64,000 nucleotides of DNA from the NCBI GenBank assembly GCA_947471745.1, contig CANJKZ010000172.1, positions 3,032,501 to 3,096,500 on the forward strand, written 5' to 3'. Within the stretch, counting starts at the first letter, position 1. Each line of letters starts with the position of its first letter. Of the stretch, positions 29,686 to 42,604 are shown piece after piece. The DNA comes from Closterium sp. Naga37s-1 (taxonomy: Eukaryota > Streptophyta > Zygnematophyceae > Desmidiales > Closteriaceae). Position numbers and translations under genes: made by a program. Under the pieces are notes generated by a model. It was not told where the DNA came from and searched no databases. It was given only the letters and a program-made list of their open reading frames with translations.

Positions 29686-30330
29686 CAATAGTTGGCCTGC
29701 AGAAGGAGCTCAATGGGCCGCTTAGACTCCAGCATGAACTCATCCTGAATGATGAAGCTTGCCAAATTGTCCTCATTGAGATACTTGCACATGCCGGGCA
29801 GTGCCATCATCCGGCGCACCAGGTTGTAGCCCTCCGAGAAGCTCGTGATGATGAGTGTGATTTATGGACGCTGCCGAGTTGTCAGCGCCGGCCATCCGCA
29901 GGTTGGCTAGGATCCACCCAGTTTGATTGCTGTACTTTGTCGCCGTCTCCTGCTCGCCCATTCTGATATTGGTCAACCGCTGCTCCAGTTGGCCACTGTA
30001 CAAGTTATTGGCCACCTTGTAGGTGCGCATAATGAACGGCCAGGCTTGGTAGCCGACGTCCACCCAGAGTTAGCTTCAGGGCGACTGAACCATCGGCGAG
30101 CAGTATTGCGAGATAACTTTGAAGGTGAGGAGGTGGGCAGCGCAGAATCCCTTCCAGAGGTTGGCAACCTCCTTGTCCGACGCCAACATGTCGCCGTCGA
30201 CAAACTCCTTTAGTTCGGCGATCTCCAACTGCGGCTTTATCGACTCCGTCCGGGTCAGAAGGTAATGTCGGCCTTCAAGCAGCTTGGGCACGGAGATCTT
30301 GTCCGGCGAGAACTTGAAGTAGCCATACAC
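29686..30330 (-). pseudogene. Copia-5 Gag fragment
   Basis: Minus-strand frames 30330-30076 (FKFSPDKISVPKLLEGRHYL, KPQLEIAELKEFVDGD) and 30063-29773 (NNLYSGQLEQRLTNIRMGEQ) match the Copia Gag layout of a substrate-like N-terminal piece followed by helical UBN2-type segments. A frameshift near 30070 and another near 29770 separate them. The stretch ends at about 29686. Confidence 0.65.
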
Positions 30331-30543
30331 CGATGCAATTCCTCCGTCCCGGCCAGCAATCGGATCGGGTTGGATCCACCCAATCTAACCCGACCGATTG
30401 GGTCGGCCTGGCTGGCCCAATCCAACCCAACCAGATTGGAGTGAGTTACGTGGATTTCTGAAAGCCACGATATTCGCCGTGCGACTTCGCTTCGGTTACT
30501 CCTTGCGCACGCAAACCGGGTAGTATCTCGCATGAATTGTCCC
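30331..30543. other. Non-coding spacer with GGATTGGG-like repeats
   Basis: Contains several variants of cccaatccaaccc in both orientations, similar to sequence around 44850-44900. No gene seen. Confidence 0.4.
30539..30543. repeat. Copia-2 target-site duplication, left (gtccc)
   Basis: gtccc recurs at 44271-44275, just outside the opposite LTR. Confidence 0.9.
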
Positions 30544-30671
30544 TGTCAGAAACTAACGAGCAAGAATTATTGCATTGAGGAAGAATGTGATACAAGTACT
30601 AACCCTAATTGGGGTTGTACCCCATATGGGCTACCCCACTACAGCCTACACAATAATATAACAGTTCGACA
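30544..30671 (-). repeat. Copia-2 3' LTR
   Basis: 128 bp, tgtcagaaac...cagttcgaca on the plus strand. Next to it is cacccccatag, the complement of the polypurine tract. Confidence 0.93.
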
Positions 30672-30900
30672 CACCCCCATAGGCAAAGTGGGGGAGAACA
30701 AGGGGTCACAAGACCAGTCAAGAAAAGGAAAGCAAGCTCAGGGTGGATCACGAAGTCACCACACACTCTGAGCACAAGCAAATGGCCACAAGGCCAGTTC
30801 ACATGCAGAGTTATATAAATGGGAACAAGCAGTACAGTGATCACAACCTAGCAAGTGTAAGCATGCAGATATAAGTATATAGATCACAGTATAAGCAAAG

Positions 30901-33900
30901 TCACGAAGTGAGCAAGTGAGACCCAGTAGGCACAACGCCTAAAACAGTACAGAAACACTGATGATCACAAGGCTGAAGTGCCTTGGTGAATATATCAGCA
31001 GTGTTGGCCCGAGAGGCCACGTAAACAAGACGAAGCTGACCACGCTGCTGCAACTCTCGAGCAAGGAAGTAACGCAGAGCGATGTGCTTCGTCCTGTGCT
31101 CCAGTCTGTGCTCCTGACACAAGGCAATCATGGCCTTGTTGTCGACGTACAGAACTGGAGGAGAACGAGGCGGCTCTCCCAAGTCGGTCAGCAGGTAGGT
31201 GAGCCAGCGTAACTCCTGTGCATCCATGGCCCCTGCGTAGATCTCAGCCTCACAACTGGAATTGAGAACAGAAGACGAGCGGGTAGACCGCCAAGAAACA
31301 GAGCCGGAGCCAAGGCTGAAAGTGTAACCCTGTGACGACCGCTGCGTAGCCAAGTCGTCAACCCAAGAAGCGTCTGCGTGTCCAGTGAGGACAACTGAAC
31401 CCCGTCCTCCAAGCACGAGCCCCATGCCCGACGTACTGCACAAGTAGCGCAACACCCTCTTAGCGGCCTCCCAGTGCTCTGGTCGGTGTCTCCCGGGCGC
31501 AACGTAGCGTACCAGGATGCTAAGAGGGTAGGCAATGTCAGGTCGAGTGCAGGTCATCAGGTACATGAGGCAGCCCACAAGCTCTGGATACGGGCCACTC
31601 GGCTCTACGGACTCGTCCGAAGGTGGAGCTGAGAGCGAGTGACCGGTAGGCAGAGGAGTGGACTGTGGCGAGGAGTACTGGAAGCAGAAGCGCTGAAGGA
31701 CCTGCTGCACCATGTGTGACTGAGTCAAGGTAATGGTGCACCGTGCTCTGTCCCGGGTGATCTGCAAGCCAAGATAGCTGTGCACGTGTGTCTCCTCTGC
31801 AGCTCCGACTTCACAAGGGCCAGTCCCTTAGTGTCAGCAGTGGCAAAGACCAAGTCGTCGACGTACACGAGGATGTAGAACGGTGGCAGCGAAGTGTCGG
31901 TGCGTAGAAACAGCGACGGGTCAGCAGTCGAAGGAGCAAACCCAAGAGCCGCAAGCGTCGTCCTCAGTGTGTCGTGCCACTCACGAGGCGCCTGGCGGAG
32001 ACCGTAGACTGGCTGTCGGAGGCTCTACTGGATACCTGCAGGAAACGACCCAGTGAAGCCAGGTGGGCTGCGCAGCCAGATCTCCTCGTGCAGGCTGCCC
32101 TGTTAGAAAGTTGTGCTGAAGTCAAGAGAGTGAAGCTCGTAGTCACGCTGAGCGGCGACGTGCAGCAGCACCTGAAGAGTGGTCATCTTCGGGGTAGGGG
32201 AGAAGGTCTGGAAGAAGTCAACTCCCTGTCGCAGACTGAAGCCTCGTGCAACGTAACGCGCCTTGAAGACAGGCGGAGAACCCGGCGGCCGCTTCACCCT
32301 GAAAATCCACATGCCATCGACTATGTTCGCCCCAGGAGAGGGAACTGCGTCGACGTAGGTGCCTGTCGACTTCCAAAATGCCATCTCTGCTACCATGGCT
32401 GTCTGCCCCTGAGAGGAGTAGGTACCCGAAATCGCCTCTGGGTAAGAGCGCGGGGTCGGGATGTCTGGTGCATCCGGGTCTCCCTCAGGTGCAATCAGCA
32501 TGGACACAAGATGAGGTACAGCAGCTGCAAAACACTCAAAGTCCTCCTGCCTGTCCTCAAGGACGTCCGTGCCAAGAGCACACTCACCCCCGACGGACGG
32601 AGGACAGTCAGACTCAGACTCAGCAACAAGACTAGCGGCGCAGGCGGCAGCAAAGTCAACAAGCTCAACAACTAGGGAAGACGCAGCAGTGGAATCAAAC
32701 GAAGGGTCAGTGACAACAGTGGCTAGAAGACGTGTGACAGTAGGACTGGTAGCACGTGCAAGGTCGGACGCAGGGTCAGGAACGCCAGGAAGAGAGGACG
32801 CAGGAGGAGACGGCAGAGGGACACGCTGTGGAACAGAGGAAGGACGAAGTGCCATAGGGTGCGTGCCGGGGACAGGAGGAGGACGCTGACGAGGAACACA
32901 GCGACCAGTGCGAACAGCGCGAACAGGCGACGCAGGACGAGACGCAGGCTCACGACGCTCTACAAGACCTCCTGTCTGCTCAGTGTAAGGAGAAGGAGCA
33001 AGCAGTGGGGAGGCTGGCTGTAACTGCGGCTGCGATTGGTCAGGCGGTGGACACAGTAAGGGAGGAGTAAGGCCAGTAGAAGACGGGAGACCAAGAACCT
33101 GCTGAAGCAGTGGAACGAAGTACGGTCGCGGCCGCAGAGTGCCTCCAGAACCAGCACCGACAGCACCAGCACCCCCAGGGCCAGCACCTCCAGCTCCAGG
33201 GTCTCCAGCTCGAGGGTCTCCAGCTCCAACACCTGCAGCACCACCAGCTCCAGCAGCTCCAGTACCTCCAGTACGAGCACCTCCGAGACCAGCGGCTCCA
33301 GCACCTCCAGCACCTCCAGGACCAGTAGCTCCAGCACCTCCGCTGCCTCCAGCTCCAGCGCCTCCAGCTCCAACGCCTGCAGCACCTCCAGCTCCAGTAG
33401 CTCCAGTACCTCCAGTACGAGCACCTCCGGGACCAGCGGCTCCAGCACCTCCAGCACCTCCAGGATCAGCGGCTCCAGCACCTCCGGGACCTCCAGCTCC
33501 AGTGCCTCCAGCTCCAGGGTCTCCAGCTCTAGCGCCTGCAGTACCACCGGCTCCAGCAGCTCCAGTACCTCCAGTACGAGCACCTCCGAGACCAGCAGCT
33601 CCAGCACCTCCACAACCAACAGCTCCAGTGCCTCCAGCTCCAGGGCCTCCAGCGGCAGGCCCCCCAGCTCCAGCAGCGCCACTCCGAAGGCGGGTGCGCC
33701 GAGCAAACCACTCGCGCAGCTGCGGTGGAGAGAGAGGCTCCCGCCGTGGCGAGGCACCCGTAGGACCTCCAGCAGACAAAGTACCTCCAGGCTCAGCACG
33801 CTCAGGCTCAGCACCCCCAGGCTCAGCACCCCCAGGCTCCGCACGCTCAGGCTCAGCACCCCCAGGCTCCGCACCCTCAGACTCAGGAACCCCATGCTCA

Positions 33901-36105
33901 GCACCCCCAGGCTCCGCACGCTCAGGCTCAGCACCCCCAGGCTCCGCACGCTCAGGCTCAGCACCCCCAGACGTAGCACCCCTAGCAGCACCACCCCCAG
34001 CAGCACTAGAGTCGACAGCGACTTCGATAGGCTCGACAGGGTCTACCTGAGACACCTGAGGGAGCAGGACCCTGAGGGGGGAGGGGGTCTACCGGAGGAG
34101 GACCTGGTGCGAGAAAGAGCGACGGGGGGGGGGAGAGGGGCAGTGCGGTAGGGGAAGAGACGGTAAAAGGGAACCGACTCGTCAAACGTGATGTCCTGAG
34201 AGGGCAGGACACGGCGCGAGGTGGGGTGGTAAAACTGCCACCCAAGCGCGTCAGGGGGAAAGCCAAGGAAGACACAGGGAATGGCGCGGGAGGAGAGCTT
34301 GTCCGCGGAGGTATCGCGGACAAAGGCACGAGATCCCCAGACTCGGAACACCGACGCATCGCCAACCTCTCCCGTCCAACGCAGTGTAGGCGAGGTCTCC
34401 GGCAAGGAGACACGGGGCCAGAGGTTGAGCTGATGCGCAGCGTAGCGGACCGCAAACGGCCACAGAAAGTGGGGGGCAACCGCATGGATCATGGAGGTAC
34501 GAGCGACCTCCATGACTAAGCAAATGCGGCGCTCAGCAACCCCATTCTGCTGCGGAGAGGCCGGAAGCGTGAACGACTGGCGAATGCCCTCCCCACGACA
34601 AAAGTCCCACAAGAGGTCGGAGACAAACTCACCACCTCTGTCAGAGTGCAGACGCAGGACAGGAAGGTCCTCGTGGAACCGCTCGCGGAGCTGGAGACGG
34701 ACAGCGCGGATCCAAGGGATCAAAACATTAGGGACCTCCCCCTTGCTGCAAGGGGAAGACCGTGGTGTAACGAGAGTAGTCGTCAACAACCAGCAGAAAG
34801 TATCGCTCGCGGCCCTGTCCACGGACGCGGGCTGGGCCCCACACGTCCACGTGGAGAGTTTGCAAGGGAGCAGTCGTTTGGGGAAACGAGGAGAGGTGAG
34901 GAGCGGCGCGCTGCCGCCCCTCGACACAGGGAAGGCAGGGAGGGGCAGACGAGGTTGGGAGGGGAGGCAGAGACCTGGGAAGACCAGAGACAAGGAGGCG
35001 GGAGTGCATGCCACGGAGGCGTGGCAGGGAGGGGTGACCAAGGCGGTGGTGCCAAAGGAGATTCTGGTGCAACAGGAGGCGACACGAGCAGGGGGCTGCA
35101 AGCTGACCTGACGCGGACGCAGACGCAGCTACCTGAGAAGGCTCAGAAGTCAGTGTGTACAGACTCGACCCAGGCCGACGGGTGAACGTGGCCAGGTGAC
35201 GGCCCGTCCGAGTACACGTGCAGATCGACACACGCTGACCCCCAGGAGTGGTGGTAGTGACCATCGCATCCTCGAGTGCAGCGGTACTCACCAAGTTCGT
35301 AGAGAACGAGGGGAGGTGAAGACCTGAGAGTGAGCCGGACGGAACTGCCGGACACGGGAGAACAGTGGAGGAACGGGCAAGAACTGGGCCCCCTGAGGGG
35401 TCAGCCAGTCTGACAGCAACAGGTGCAGGGAGTGGTGTGACTGTGGTACTGTCGCGAAAGAAACAGCGGGAAGCACCTGAGTCAAGCGTGAAGGTGTGCA
35501 AGGCCGCAGCAGGCGCAGTACCAGAGAGAGCAGACTCACTAGCACCTAGAGCAGCAGCCTCTAAACCTGGGTCGGGCGGCATACACAGGTTACAGTCACC
35601 CTCAGCAATAACAGTCAATGCATACATGGCAGCAAGGATAGCATCATAGTCAAGAGCAAAGATATCCACACCCTGCCTAAGCAGCTCTAGCCAACGGGGG
35701 AGCTCAGTCGAGTCGGGAAACTCTGCGCGCCAGGCGTCGTCAAGACGGGAGAAGCAGCGGGACTGTGTGTGACCAACCTTTTCGTCTGACCAGCGCGTTC
35801 ACCTGTGCGAATGACATACTGGCAGCGAACACTACCCCCAGACGCCCCACGCTGAGCAAACCACTCACGAAGCTCCTGAGGCGTAGGGGTCTCACGCTGA
35901 CGCTGCTGCTGCTCCCTCTGACCACTTCCAGAACCGCCCCTCTGACTGGCTCCACCCCGACTGCCACCACTGCCGCCGCCACCACTCCCACTGCCGCCAC
36001 CACTGCCGCCGCCACTGCAGCCGCCACCACTCCCAATGCCGCCACCAACGCCTCCACAGCCACCACCACTCCCTCCGCCACTGCCGCCACCTCCACCGCC
36101 TCCAC
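30901..36105 (-). pseudogene. Copia-2 Gag C-terminus, protease, integrase, RT, RNase H
   Basis: From right to left: Gly/Ser-rich linker and the TPQELREWFAQR motif (36105-35830); damaged Cys-His box (35800); protease with DSGASRCFF (about 35480); pre-integrase HHRLGHPS and integrase (DVWGPARVRG, LHSDRGGEFVSD, NGVAERRI) to about 34250. A long acidic/Ala/Gly linker (34055-33000) follows, then RT from about 32330 and RNase H to 30901. Lesions: frameshifts near 35780, 34745 and 34050; a nonsense codon at 32103-32105 (relatives have Leu in STAFLQGSL); and a short deletion near 31785 that removes part of TCTDLGELRS. The RT YVDD region near 31850 is outside the longest frame but readable. Confidence 0.88.
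36101..36105. repeat. Copia-3 target-site duplication, left (tccac)
   Basis: tccac recurs at 42728-42732. Confidence 0.92.
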
Positions 36106-36228
36106 TGTCAGAACTATGCTCTAGGCTGTAGTGGGGCACTCCTTATGGGGTACAGCCCAATTAGGTTATACTATACAAACCCTGTACTGCTGCCATTCTA
36201 GTCATTCATTCCTTCCTACATTCTGACA
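36106..36228 (+). repeat. Copia-3 5' LTR
   Basis: 123 bp, tgtcagaact...cattctgaca. It carries the shared core (taggctgtagtgggg, tatggggtaca). Confidence 0.95.
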
Positions 36229-37274
36229 TGGTTTCAGAGCAGGTTCCCTAGTGGGAACGTTTTTTTTAGGGCCCACCACGATCGTTTTTCCTGCCCTGCC
36301 CGAAGCGCGCCTCGCGCCTGCCTCACCTGCGCCATCGCGGCCCTGCCCTAACGGCCCGTCGCGGTCCTGACCTAGCCGCCCGTCGCGGCCCTGCCCTGTC
36401 GCCGCCCGTCGCGGCCTGACCTAGCCGCCCGTTGCGGCCTGACCTAGCCGCCCGTCGCGGCCCTGCCTTGCCGCCCCCCCCCCCCCCCCCCCCCCATTCC
36501 ACCCCTGACCTCGCCGCCCGTCGCGGCCCTGCCCTGCCGCCGCTCGTCGCGGCCCTGCTCTACCGCCGCCCCGTCGCGGCCCTGCCCTGCAGCCGCCTTG
36601 TAGCGGCCCTGCCCTGCTGCCGCCCCGTCGCGGCCCTGCTCTGCCGCCGCACCGTCGCGGCTCTGCCCTACAGCCGCCCCGTTGCGGCCCTGCCCTGTAC
36701 CCGCCCCTGGTAAGCGCCCGCCCTGCTAATCGCGCTCTACTGCAGCCCGCGCATAGCGCCTTGCTGCCCTGCGCGTCGCGCCCTACCGCCTGCCCGTTAG
36801 GCCCGCCGCGGGCCCTCCCTTCGCGCCGCCGCGCCTGCCCGTTACGCCTGCTGCCGCGCCCGCCCATTAGGCCCGCCGCGGGCCCTGCCTTCGCGCCGCC
36901 GCGCCTACCCGGTTGGCCCGTCACGGGCCCGCCCGTTCGCCCCTCCCGCACCTGTCCGCTACGCCCGCCGCGGGCCCGCCCCTTGCGCCCTCCGTGCCTG
37001 CGTTTTGCGCCCGCCGCGGGCCTGCACTCGCTGCCCAGCGCCGCCCTGCCCGTGCGCTGTGCTGCCAACGCGCCAGCGCCCTGCCCTGCGCGCACTGGCG
37101 CCCTGCCCTGCCCTGCCCGAGCCGCCTCTGCAGCGCCCTGTGCGCCCTGCTCAACCCTAAAATAAATAAATTAATTTATTAATTCCTTCCCAAAAAAAAA
37201 AAAAAAAAAATCTTGATGCTTCTGCCCTAGGAGCTACTGCCTGCTATCTGGCCGCACGCCGCCCTTCCCTGACC
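36229..37274 (+). repeat. Copia-3 primer site and GC-rich leader
   Basis: tggtttcagagcagg is followed by the gttccctagtgggaac hairpin, a T-run and gggcccacca. After that come degenerate tandem units around ccgcccgtcgcggccctgccctg (36330-36720). An unbroken C-run lies at about 36474-36494 and an A-run at about 37189-37210. No gene is seen; long GC ORFs are composition artefacts. Confidence 0.85.
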
Positions 37275-40200
37275 GTGCACCCCCCCCGACCTACCCTAGT
37301 GTCTCCTCGCCGCCCTTCCTTCCCTACGTGCTGCCCTGCTGGTTGCATGACTTCTCTTCACGGCAGCAGTGGGATTGGTGGCGGCCGTCGTAGCAGTCGC
37401 TATGGAGCTGTTCGGTGGGGAGTTTCTGGCGGTGGCCAGATGCAGCTGCAGCGGCGTCCGCGTGAGACCCTTACACCCCAGCAGATTCGTGAGTGGTTTG
37501 CTCAGCGTTGGGCGTCTCAGCGTAGTGGCCGTAGTGGCAGTCGCGGTGCAGCTACTCAGTTGGGAGGTTCTGGCGGTGGCCAGATGCAGCTACAGCGGCG
37601 TCCGCGTGAGACCCTTACACCCGAGCAGCTTCGTGAGTGGTTTGCTCAGCGTTGGGCGTCTCAGCATAGTGGCCGTAGTGGCAGTCGCGGTGTAGCTACT
37701 CAGTTGGGAGTTTCTGGAGGTGGCCCGGTGCAGCTGCAGCGGCGTCCACGTGAGACCCTTACGCCCCAGCAGCTTCGTGAGTGGTTTGCTCAGCGTTGGG
37801 CGTATCAGAGACGTGCTGAGGGTGACTGTTACCTGTGTGTGCCGCCCGACCCAGGTATAGAGGCTGCTGCTCTAGGTGGTGCTAGTGAGTCTGCTGCTCC
37901 AGGTGCTGGTGAGTCTGCTCTCTCTGGTACTGCGCCTGCTGAGGCCTTGCACACCTTCACGCTTGACTCAGGTGCTTCCCGCTCCTTCTTTCGCGACAGC
38001 ACCACATTCACGCCGCTCAGTCGGCCGGTTGCAGTCTCCCTGGCGGACCCCTCTGGGGGCCCAGTCCTTGCGCACTCCTCCACGGTTCTGCCGTGTCCGG
38101 CGGCCCCGTCTAGCTCACTGTCGAGTCTTCACCTCCCCTCGTTCTCTACGAACTTGGTGAGTGGAGCTGACCTTCAGGACGTGTGGGTTGGCAAGTTCAC
38201 TCCTGGAGGTCAGCGTGTGACCCACTGTACGTGTACTCGGACGGGCCGCCACCTGGCCACGTTCACCCGTCGGCCTGGGTCGAGCCTGTACACACTGACT
38301 ACTGAGTCCCCTCCGGTTGCTGAGTCTGGTCAGGTAGCCGCGTCTGGTCAGGTGATTGCTGCCGCGTCCAAGTCTGGTCTGGAATCTGCCCCCTGCTCGT
38401 GTCGTCTCCTGTCACACCAGACTCTCCTTTGGCACCACCGCCTTGGTCACCCCTCCCTGCCTCGTCTCCGAGGTATGGCCTCCCGTACCCTTGTCTCTGG
38501 TCTCCCCCGGTCTCTCCCTCCCCTCCCACCGGGGCCTGCCCCTACCTGCGTTCCTTGCGTCGAGGGATGGCAGCGCGCCGCTCCTCACTCCTCCGAGTTC
38601 CCTCCGACGGAGGCTCCCCTGCAGACTCTCCACAGGGACGTGTGGGGCCCAGCCCGCGTCCGTGGACAGGGTCAGGAGCGTTACTTTCTGCTGGTCGTTG
38701 ATGACTACTCGCGTTACACCACAGTCTTCCCCTTGCGCCGCAAGGGTGAGGTCACTGAGGTGTTGATCACCTGGATCCGCGCTGCCCGTCGCCAGCTTAG
38801 CGAGAGTTTCGGCTCGGACCTTCCTGTTCTGCGTCTGCACTCCGACAGAGGTGGTGAGTTTTCCTCCGACGTTCTGCGAGCCTTCTGACATGCGGAGGGC
38901 ATCCGCCAGACGTTCACGCTTCCGGCCTCCCCACAGCAAAATGGGATTGCTGAGCGCCGCATTGGCATGGTCATGGACGTCGCTCGGACGTCCATGATCC
39001 ATGCGGCTGCTCCCCATTATCTGTGGCCGTTCGCGGTCCAGTACGCGGCGCATCAGCTCAACCTCTGGCCCCGTGTCTCCTTGCCGGAGACCTCGCTGAC
39101 ACTGCGTTGGACGGGAGAGGTTGGCGATGCGTCGGTGTTCCGGGTCTGGGGCTCTCGTGCCTTTGTCTGCGATACGTCCGCGGACAAGCTCTCCGCCCGC
39201 GCCGTTCCCTGCGTCTTCCTTGGCTTTGTCCCTGACGCGTCTGGCTGGCAGTTTTACCACCCCACCTCGTGCTGTGTCCTGCCCTCTCAGGACGTCACGT
39301 TTGACGAGTCGGTTCCCTTTTACCGTCTCTTCCCCTACCCCACTGCACCTCTCCCTCCTCCGCCGCTTTTCCTTGCACCAGGTCCTCCTCCGGTAAACCC
39401 CCTCCCCCCTCAGGGTCCTTCTCCCTCAGGTGTGTCCCAGGTAGACCCTGTCGAGCCTGTCGAGGTAGCTGTCGACTCTGGTGCTGCTAGGGGTGCAGCG
39501 TCTGAGCGTGCGGAGCCTGGGGGTGTTGAGCCTGTGGTTGCTGAGTCTGGGGGTACTGAGCATGAGCGTGCGGAGCCTGGGGGTGCTAAGCCTGGAGGTG
39601 TTGCGTCTGGGGGTGCTGCGCTTGCGGTGCTGTGTCTGAGCGTGCTGAGCCTGGCGGTACTTTGTCTTCTGGAGGTCCTACGGGTGTCTTGTCACGACGG
39701 GAGCCTCTCTCTCCACCGCAGCTGCGCGATTGGTTTGCTCGGCGCTGGAGTCGTGCTGCTGGAGCTGGAGCTACTGGAGGTACTGCTGGTGCTGGAGCTG
39801 CTTGAGGTGCTGGAGCCGCTGGTCCCGGAGGTGCTCGTACAGGAGGTACTGGAGCTGCTGGAGCTGGAGGTGCTGCTGGAGCTGGAGCTGCTGGAGGTCC
39901 TGCTGGTGCTGGAGCTGCTGGAGGTGCTGGAGCCGCTGGTCCCGGAGGTGCTCGTACTGGAGGTACTGGAGGTACTGGAGCTGCTGGAGCTGGTGGTGCT
40001 ACAGGCGCTGGAGCTGTTGCTGCTTGCTGCTGGAGCTAGAGCTACTGGAGGTGCTGGAGCTGGTGGTGCTGCGGGAGTTGGAGCTGGAGACCCTGGAGCT
40101 GGGGGTACTGGTGCTGTCTCTACTGGTTCTGGAGGCGCTGCACGGCCGCGGCCGTACTTCGTTCCGCTCCTTCAGCAGGTTCTTGGTCTCCCGCCTTCTA

Positions 40201-42389
40201 CTGGTCCTACTCCTCCCTTACTGTGTCCACCGCCTGACCAGTCGCAGTCGCAGTTACAGCCAGCCTCCCCACTGCCTGGTCCTTCTCCTTACACTGGGCC
40301 GACCGGAGGTCTTGCGGAGCGTCGTGAGCCTGACTCTCGTCCTGCGTCGCCTGTTCGCGCTGTTCACACTGGTCGTCGTGTTCCGCGTCAGCGTCCTCCT
40401 CCTGTCCCCGGCACGCACCAGATGACACTTCGTCCTTCCTCTGTTCCTCTGCGTGTCCCTCTGCCGTCTCCTCCTGCGTCCTCTCTTCCTGACGTCTCTA
40501 ACCCTGCGTCCGACCTTGCTCGTGCTGCCAGTCCTACTGTCACACGTCTTCTAGCTACTGCTGTCACTGGCCCTTCGTTTGAGTCCACTTCTGCTTCTGC
40601 CCTCGTTGCTGAGCTTGTCGACTTTGCTGCCGCCTGTCGTCTAGACTACGCCGCTAGTCTTGTTGCTGAGTCTGAGTTTCTCTGTCCTCCGTCCGTCGGG
40701 GGTGAGTGTGCTCTTGAAACGGACGTCCTTGAGGAGAGGCAGGAGGACTTTGAGTGTTTTGCAGCTGCTTTACCTCATCTCGTGTCCATGCTAATTGCAC
40801 CTGAGGGAGACCCAAATGCACCAGACATCCCGACCCCGCGCTCTTACGCAGAGGCGATTGAGGTTCCCTACTCCTCTCAGTGGCAGACAGCCATGGACAC
40901 AGAGATGACTTCCTGGAAGTCCACAGGCACCTACGTCGACGAGGTTCCCCCAGCTGGGGCGAACATCGTCAGTGGCATGTGGATTTTCAGGGTGAAGCGG
41001 CCGCCGGGTTCTCCGCCTGTCTTCAAGGCGCGTTACGTTGCACGAGGCTTCAGTCAGCGACAGGGAGTTGACTTCTTCCAGACCTTCTCCCCTACCCCGA
41101 AGATGACCACTCTTCGGGTGCTGCTGCACGTTGCCGCACAGCGTGACTACGAGCTTCTCTCTCTTGACTTCAGCACAGCCTTCCTACAGGGCAGCCTGCA
41201 CGAGGAGATCTGGCTGCGCCGCCCACCTGGCTTCACTGGGTCGTTTCCTGCAGGTACCCAGTGGAGCCTCCGGCGGCCAGTCTACGGTCTCCGCCAGGCG
41301 CCTCGCGAGTGGCACGACACACTGAGGACGACTCTTGCGGCTCTTGGGTTTGCTCCTTCTACTGCTGACCCGTCGCTGTTTCTACGCACCGACACTTCGC
41401 TGCCGCCGTTCTACATCCTCGTGTACGTCGACGACTTGGTCTTTGCCACTGCTGACACTGAGGGACTCGCCCACGTGAAGTCTGAGCTACAGAAGAGACA
41501 CACGTGCACAGACCTGGGTGAGCTGCGCAGCTATCTTGGCTTGCAGATCACCCGGGACAGAGCACAGCGCACCATTACCTTGACTCAGTCACACATGGTG
41601 CAGCAGGTCCTTCAGCGCTTCCGCTTCACGTACTCCTCGCCACAGTCCACTCCTCTGCCTACCGGTCACTCGCTCTCAGCTCTGCCTTCGGATGAGTCCG
41701 TAGAGCCGAGTGGCCCGTATCCAGAGCTTGTGGGCTGCCTCATGTACCTGATGACCTGCACTCGACCTGACCTTGCTTACCCTCTTAGCATCCTGGCTCG
41801 CTACGTTGCAGAGCACTGGGAGGCCGCTAAGAGGGTGATCCGCTACTTGTGCAGTACGTCGGGCATGGGGCTCGTGCTTGGAGGACGGGCTCGAGTTGTC
41901 CTCACTGGTCACGCAGACGCTTCTTGGGTTGACGACTTGGCTACGCAGCGGTCGTCACAGGGTTACTCGTTCAGCCTTGGCTCCGGCTCTGTTTCTTGGC
42001 GGTCTACCCGCTCGTCTTCTGTTCTCAGCTCCAGTTGTGAGGCTGAGTTCTACGCAGGGGCCATGGCTGCACAGGAGTTACGCTGGCTCACCTACCTGCT
42101 GACCGACTTGGGAGAGCCGCCTCGTTCTCCTCCAGTTCTGTACGTCGACAACAAGGCCATGATTGCCTTATGTCAGGAGCACAGACTGGAGCACAGAACA
42201 AAGCACATCGCTCTGCGCTACTTCCTTGCTCGAGAGTTGCAGCAGCGTGGCCAGCTTCATCTTGCTTACGTGGCCTCTCAGGCCAACACTGCTGATATCT
42301 TCACCAAGCCACTTCAGCCTTGTGATCATCAGCGTTTCTGTACTGTTCTAGGCCTTGTGCCTACTTGGCCTCACTTGCTTACTTCTTGA
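37275..42389 (+). pseudogene. Copia-3 polyprotein (no Gag; nonsense in integrase)
   Basis: The frame opens with three copies of a 48-residue unit (QMQLQRRPRETLTPQQ-LREWFAQRW...) instead of Gag and the Cys-His box. It then runs through EGDCYLCVPPDPG, protease DSGASRSFF, the HHCC finger and the integrase D residues (TLHRDVWG, LHSDRGGEF). TGA at 38886-38888, where relatives have Cys (AFCRAEGIRQ), cuts the integrase before its Glu. The same frame reopens at once: NGIAERRIG, the linker, RT with ILVYVDDLVF, RNase H to 42389. Between about 39620 and 40030 the linker is read in a shifted frame (Leu/Glu/Val-rich instead of Gly/Ala-rich). It then returns, so two indels cancel. 'HRDVWG' replaces the usual HMDVWG. 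Confidence 0.9.
37437..37815 (+). repeat. 144-bp tandem repeat, about 2.6 copies, in Copia-3
   Basis: Each unit encodes QLQRRPRETLTPQQLREWFA plus a Ser/Gly/Arg tail (48 aa). The single copy in relatives lies just after the Gly-rich linker of Gag. The expansion is in frame. Confidence 0.9.
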
Positions 42390-42604
42390 CTTTGCTTGTA
42401 CTGTGATCTATATACTTATACCTGCATGCTTACACTTGCTAGGTTGTGATCACTGTACTGCTTGTTCTGCTTTATATAACTCTGCATGTGAACTGGCCTT
42501 GTGGCCATTTGCTTGTGCTCGGACTGCGTGGTGACGTTGTGATCCACCCTGAGCTTGACCTTGCTTCGTTCTCTTGGTTGTCCCCCACTTTGCCTATGGG
42601 GGTG

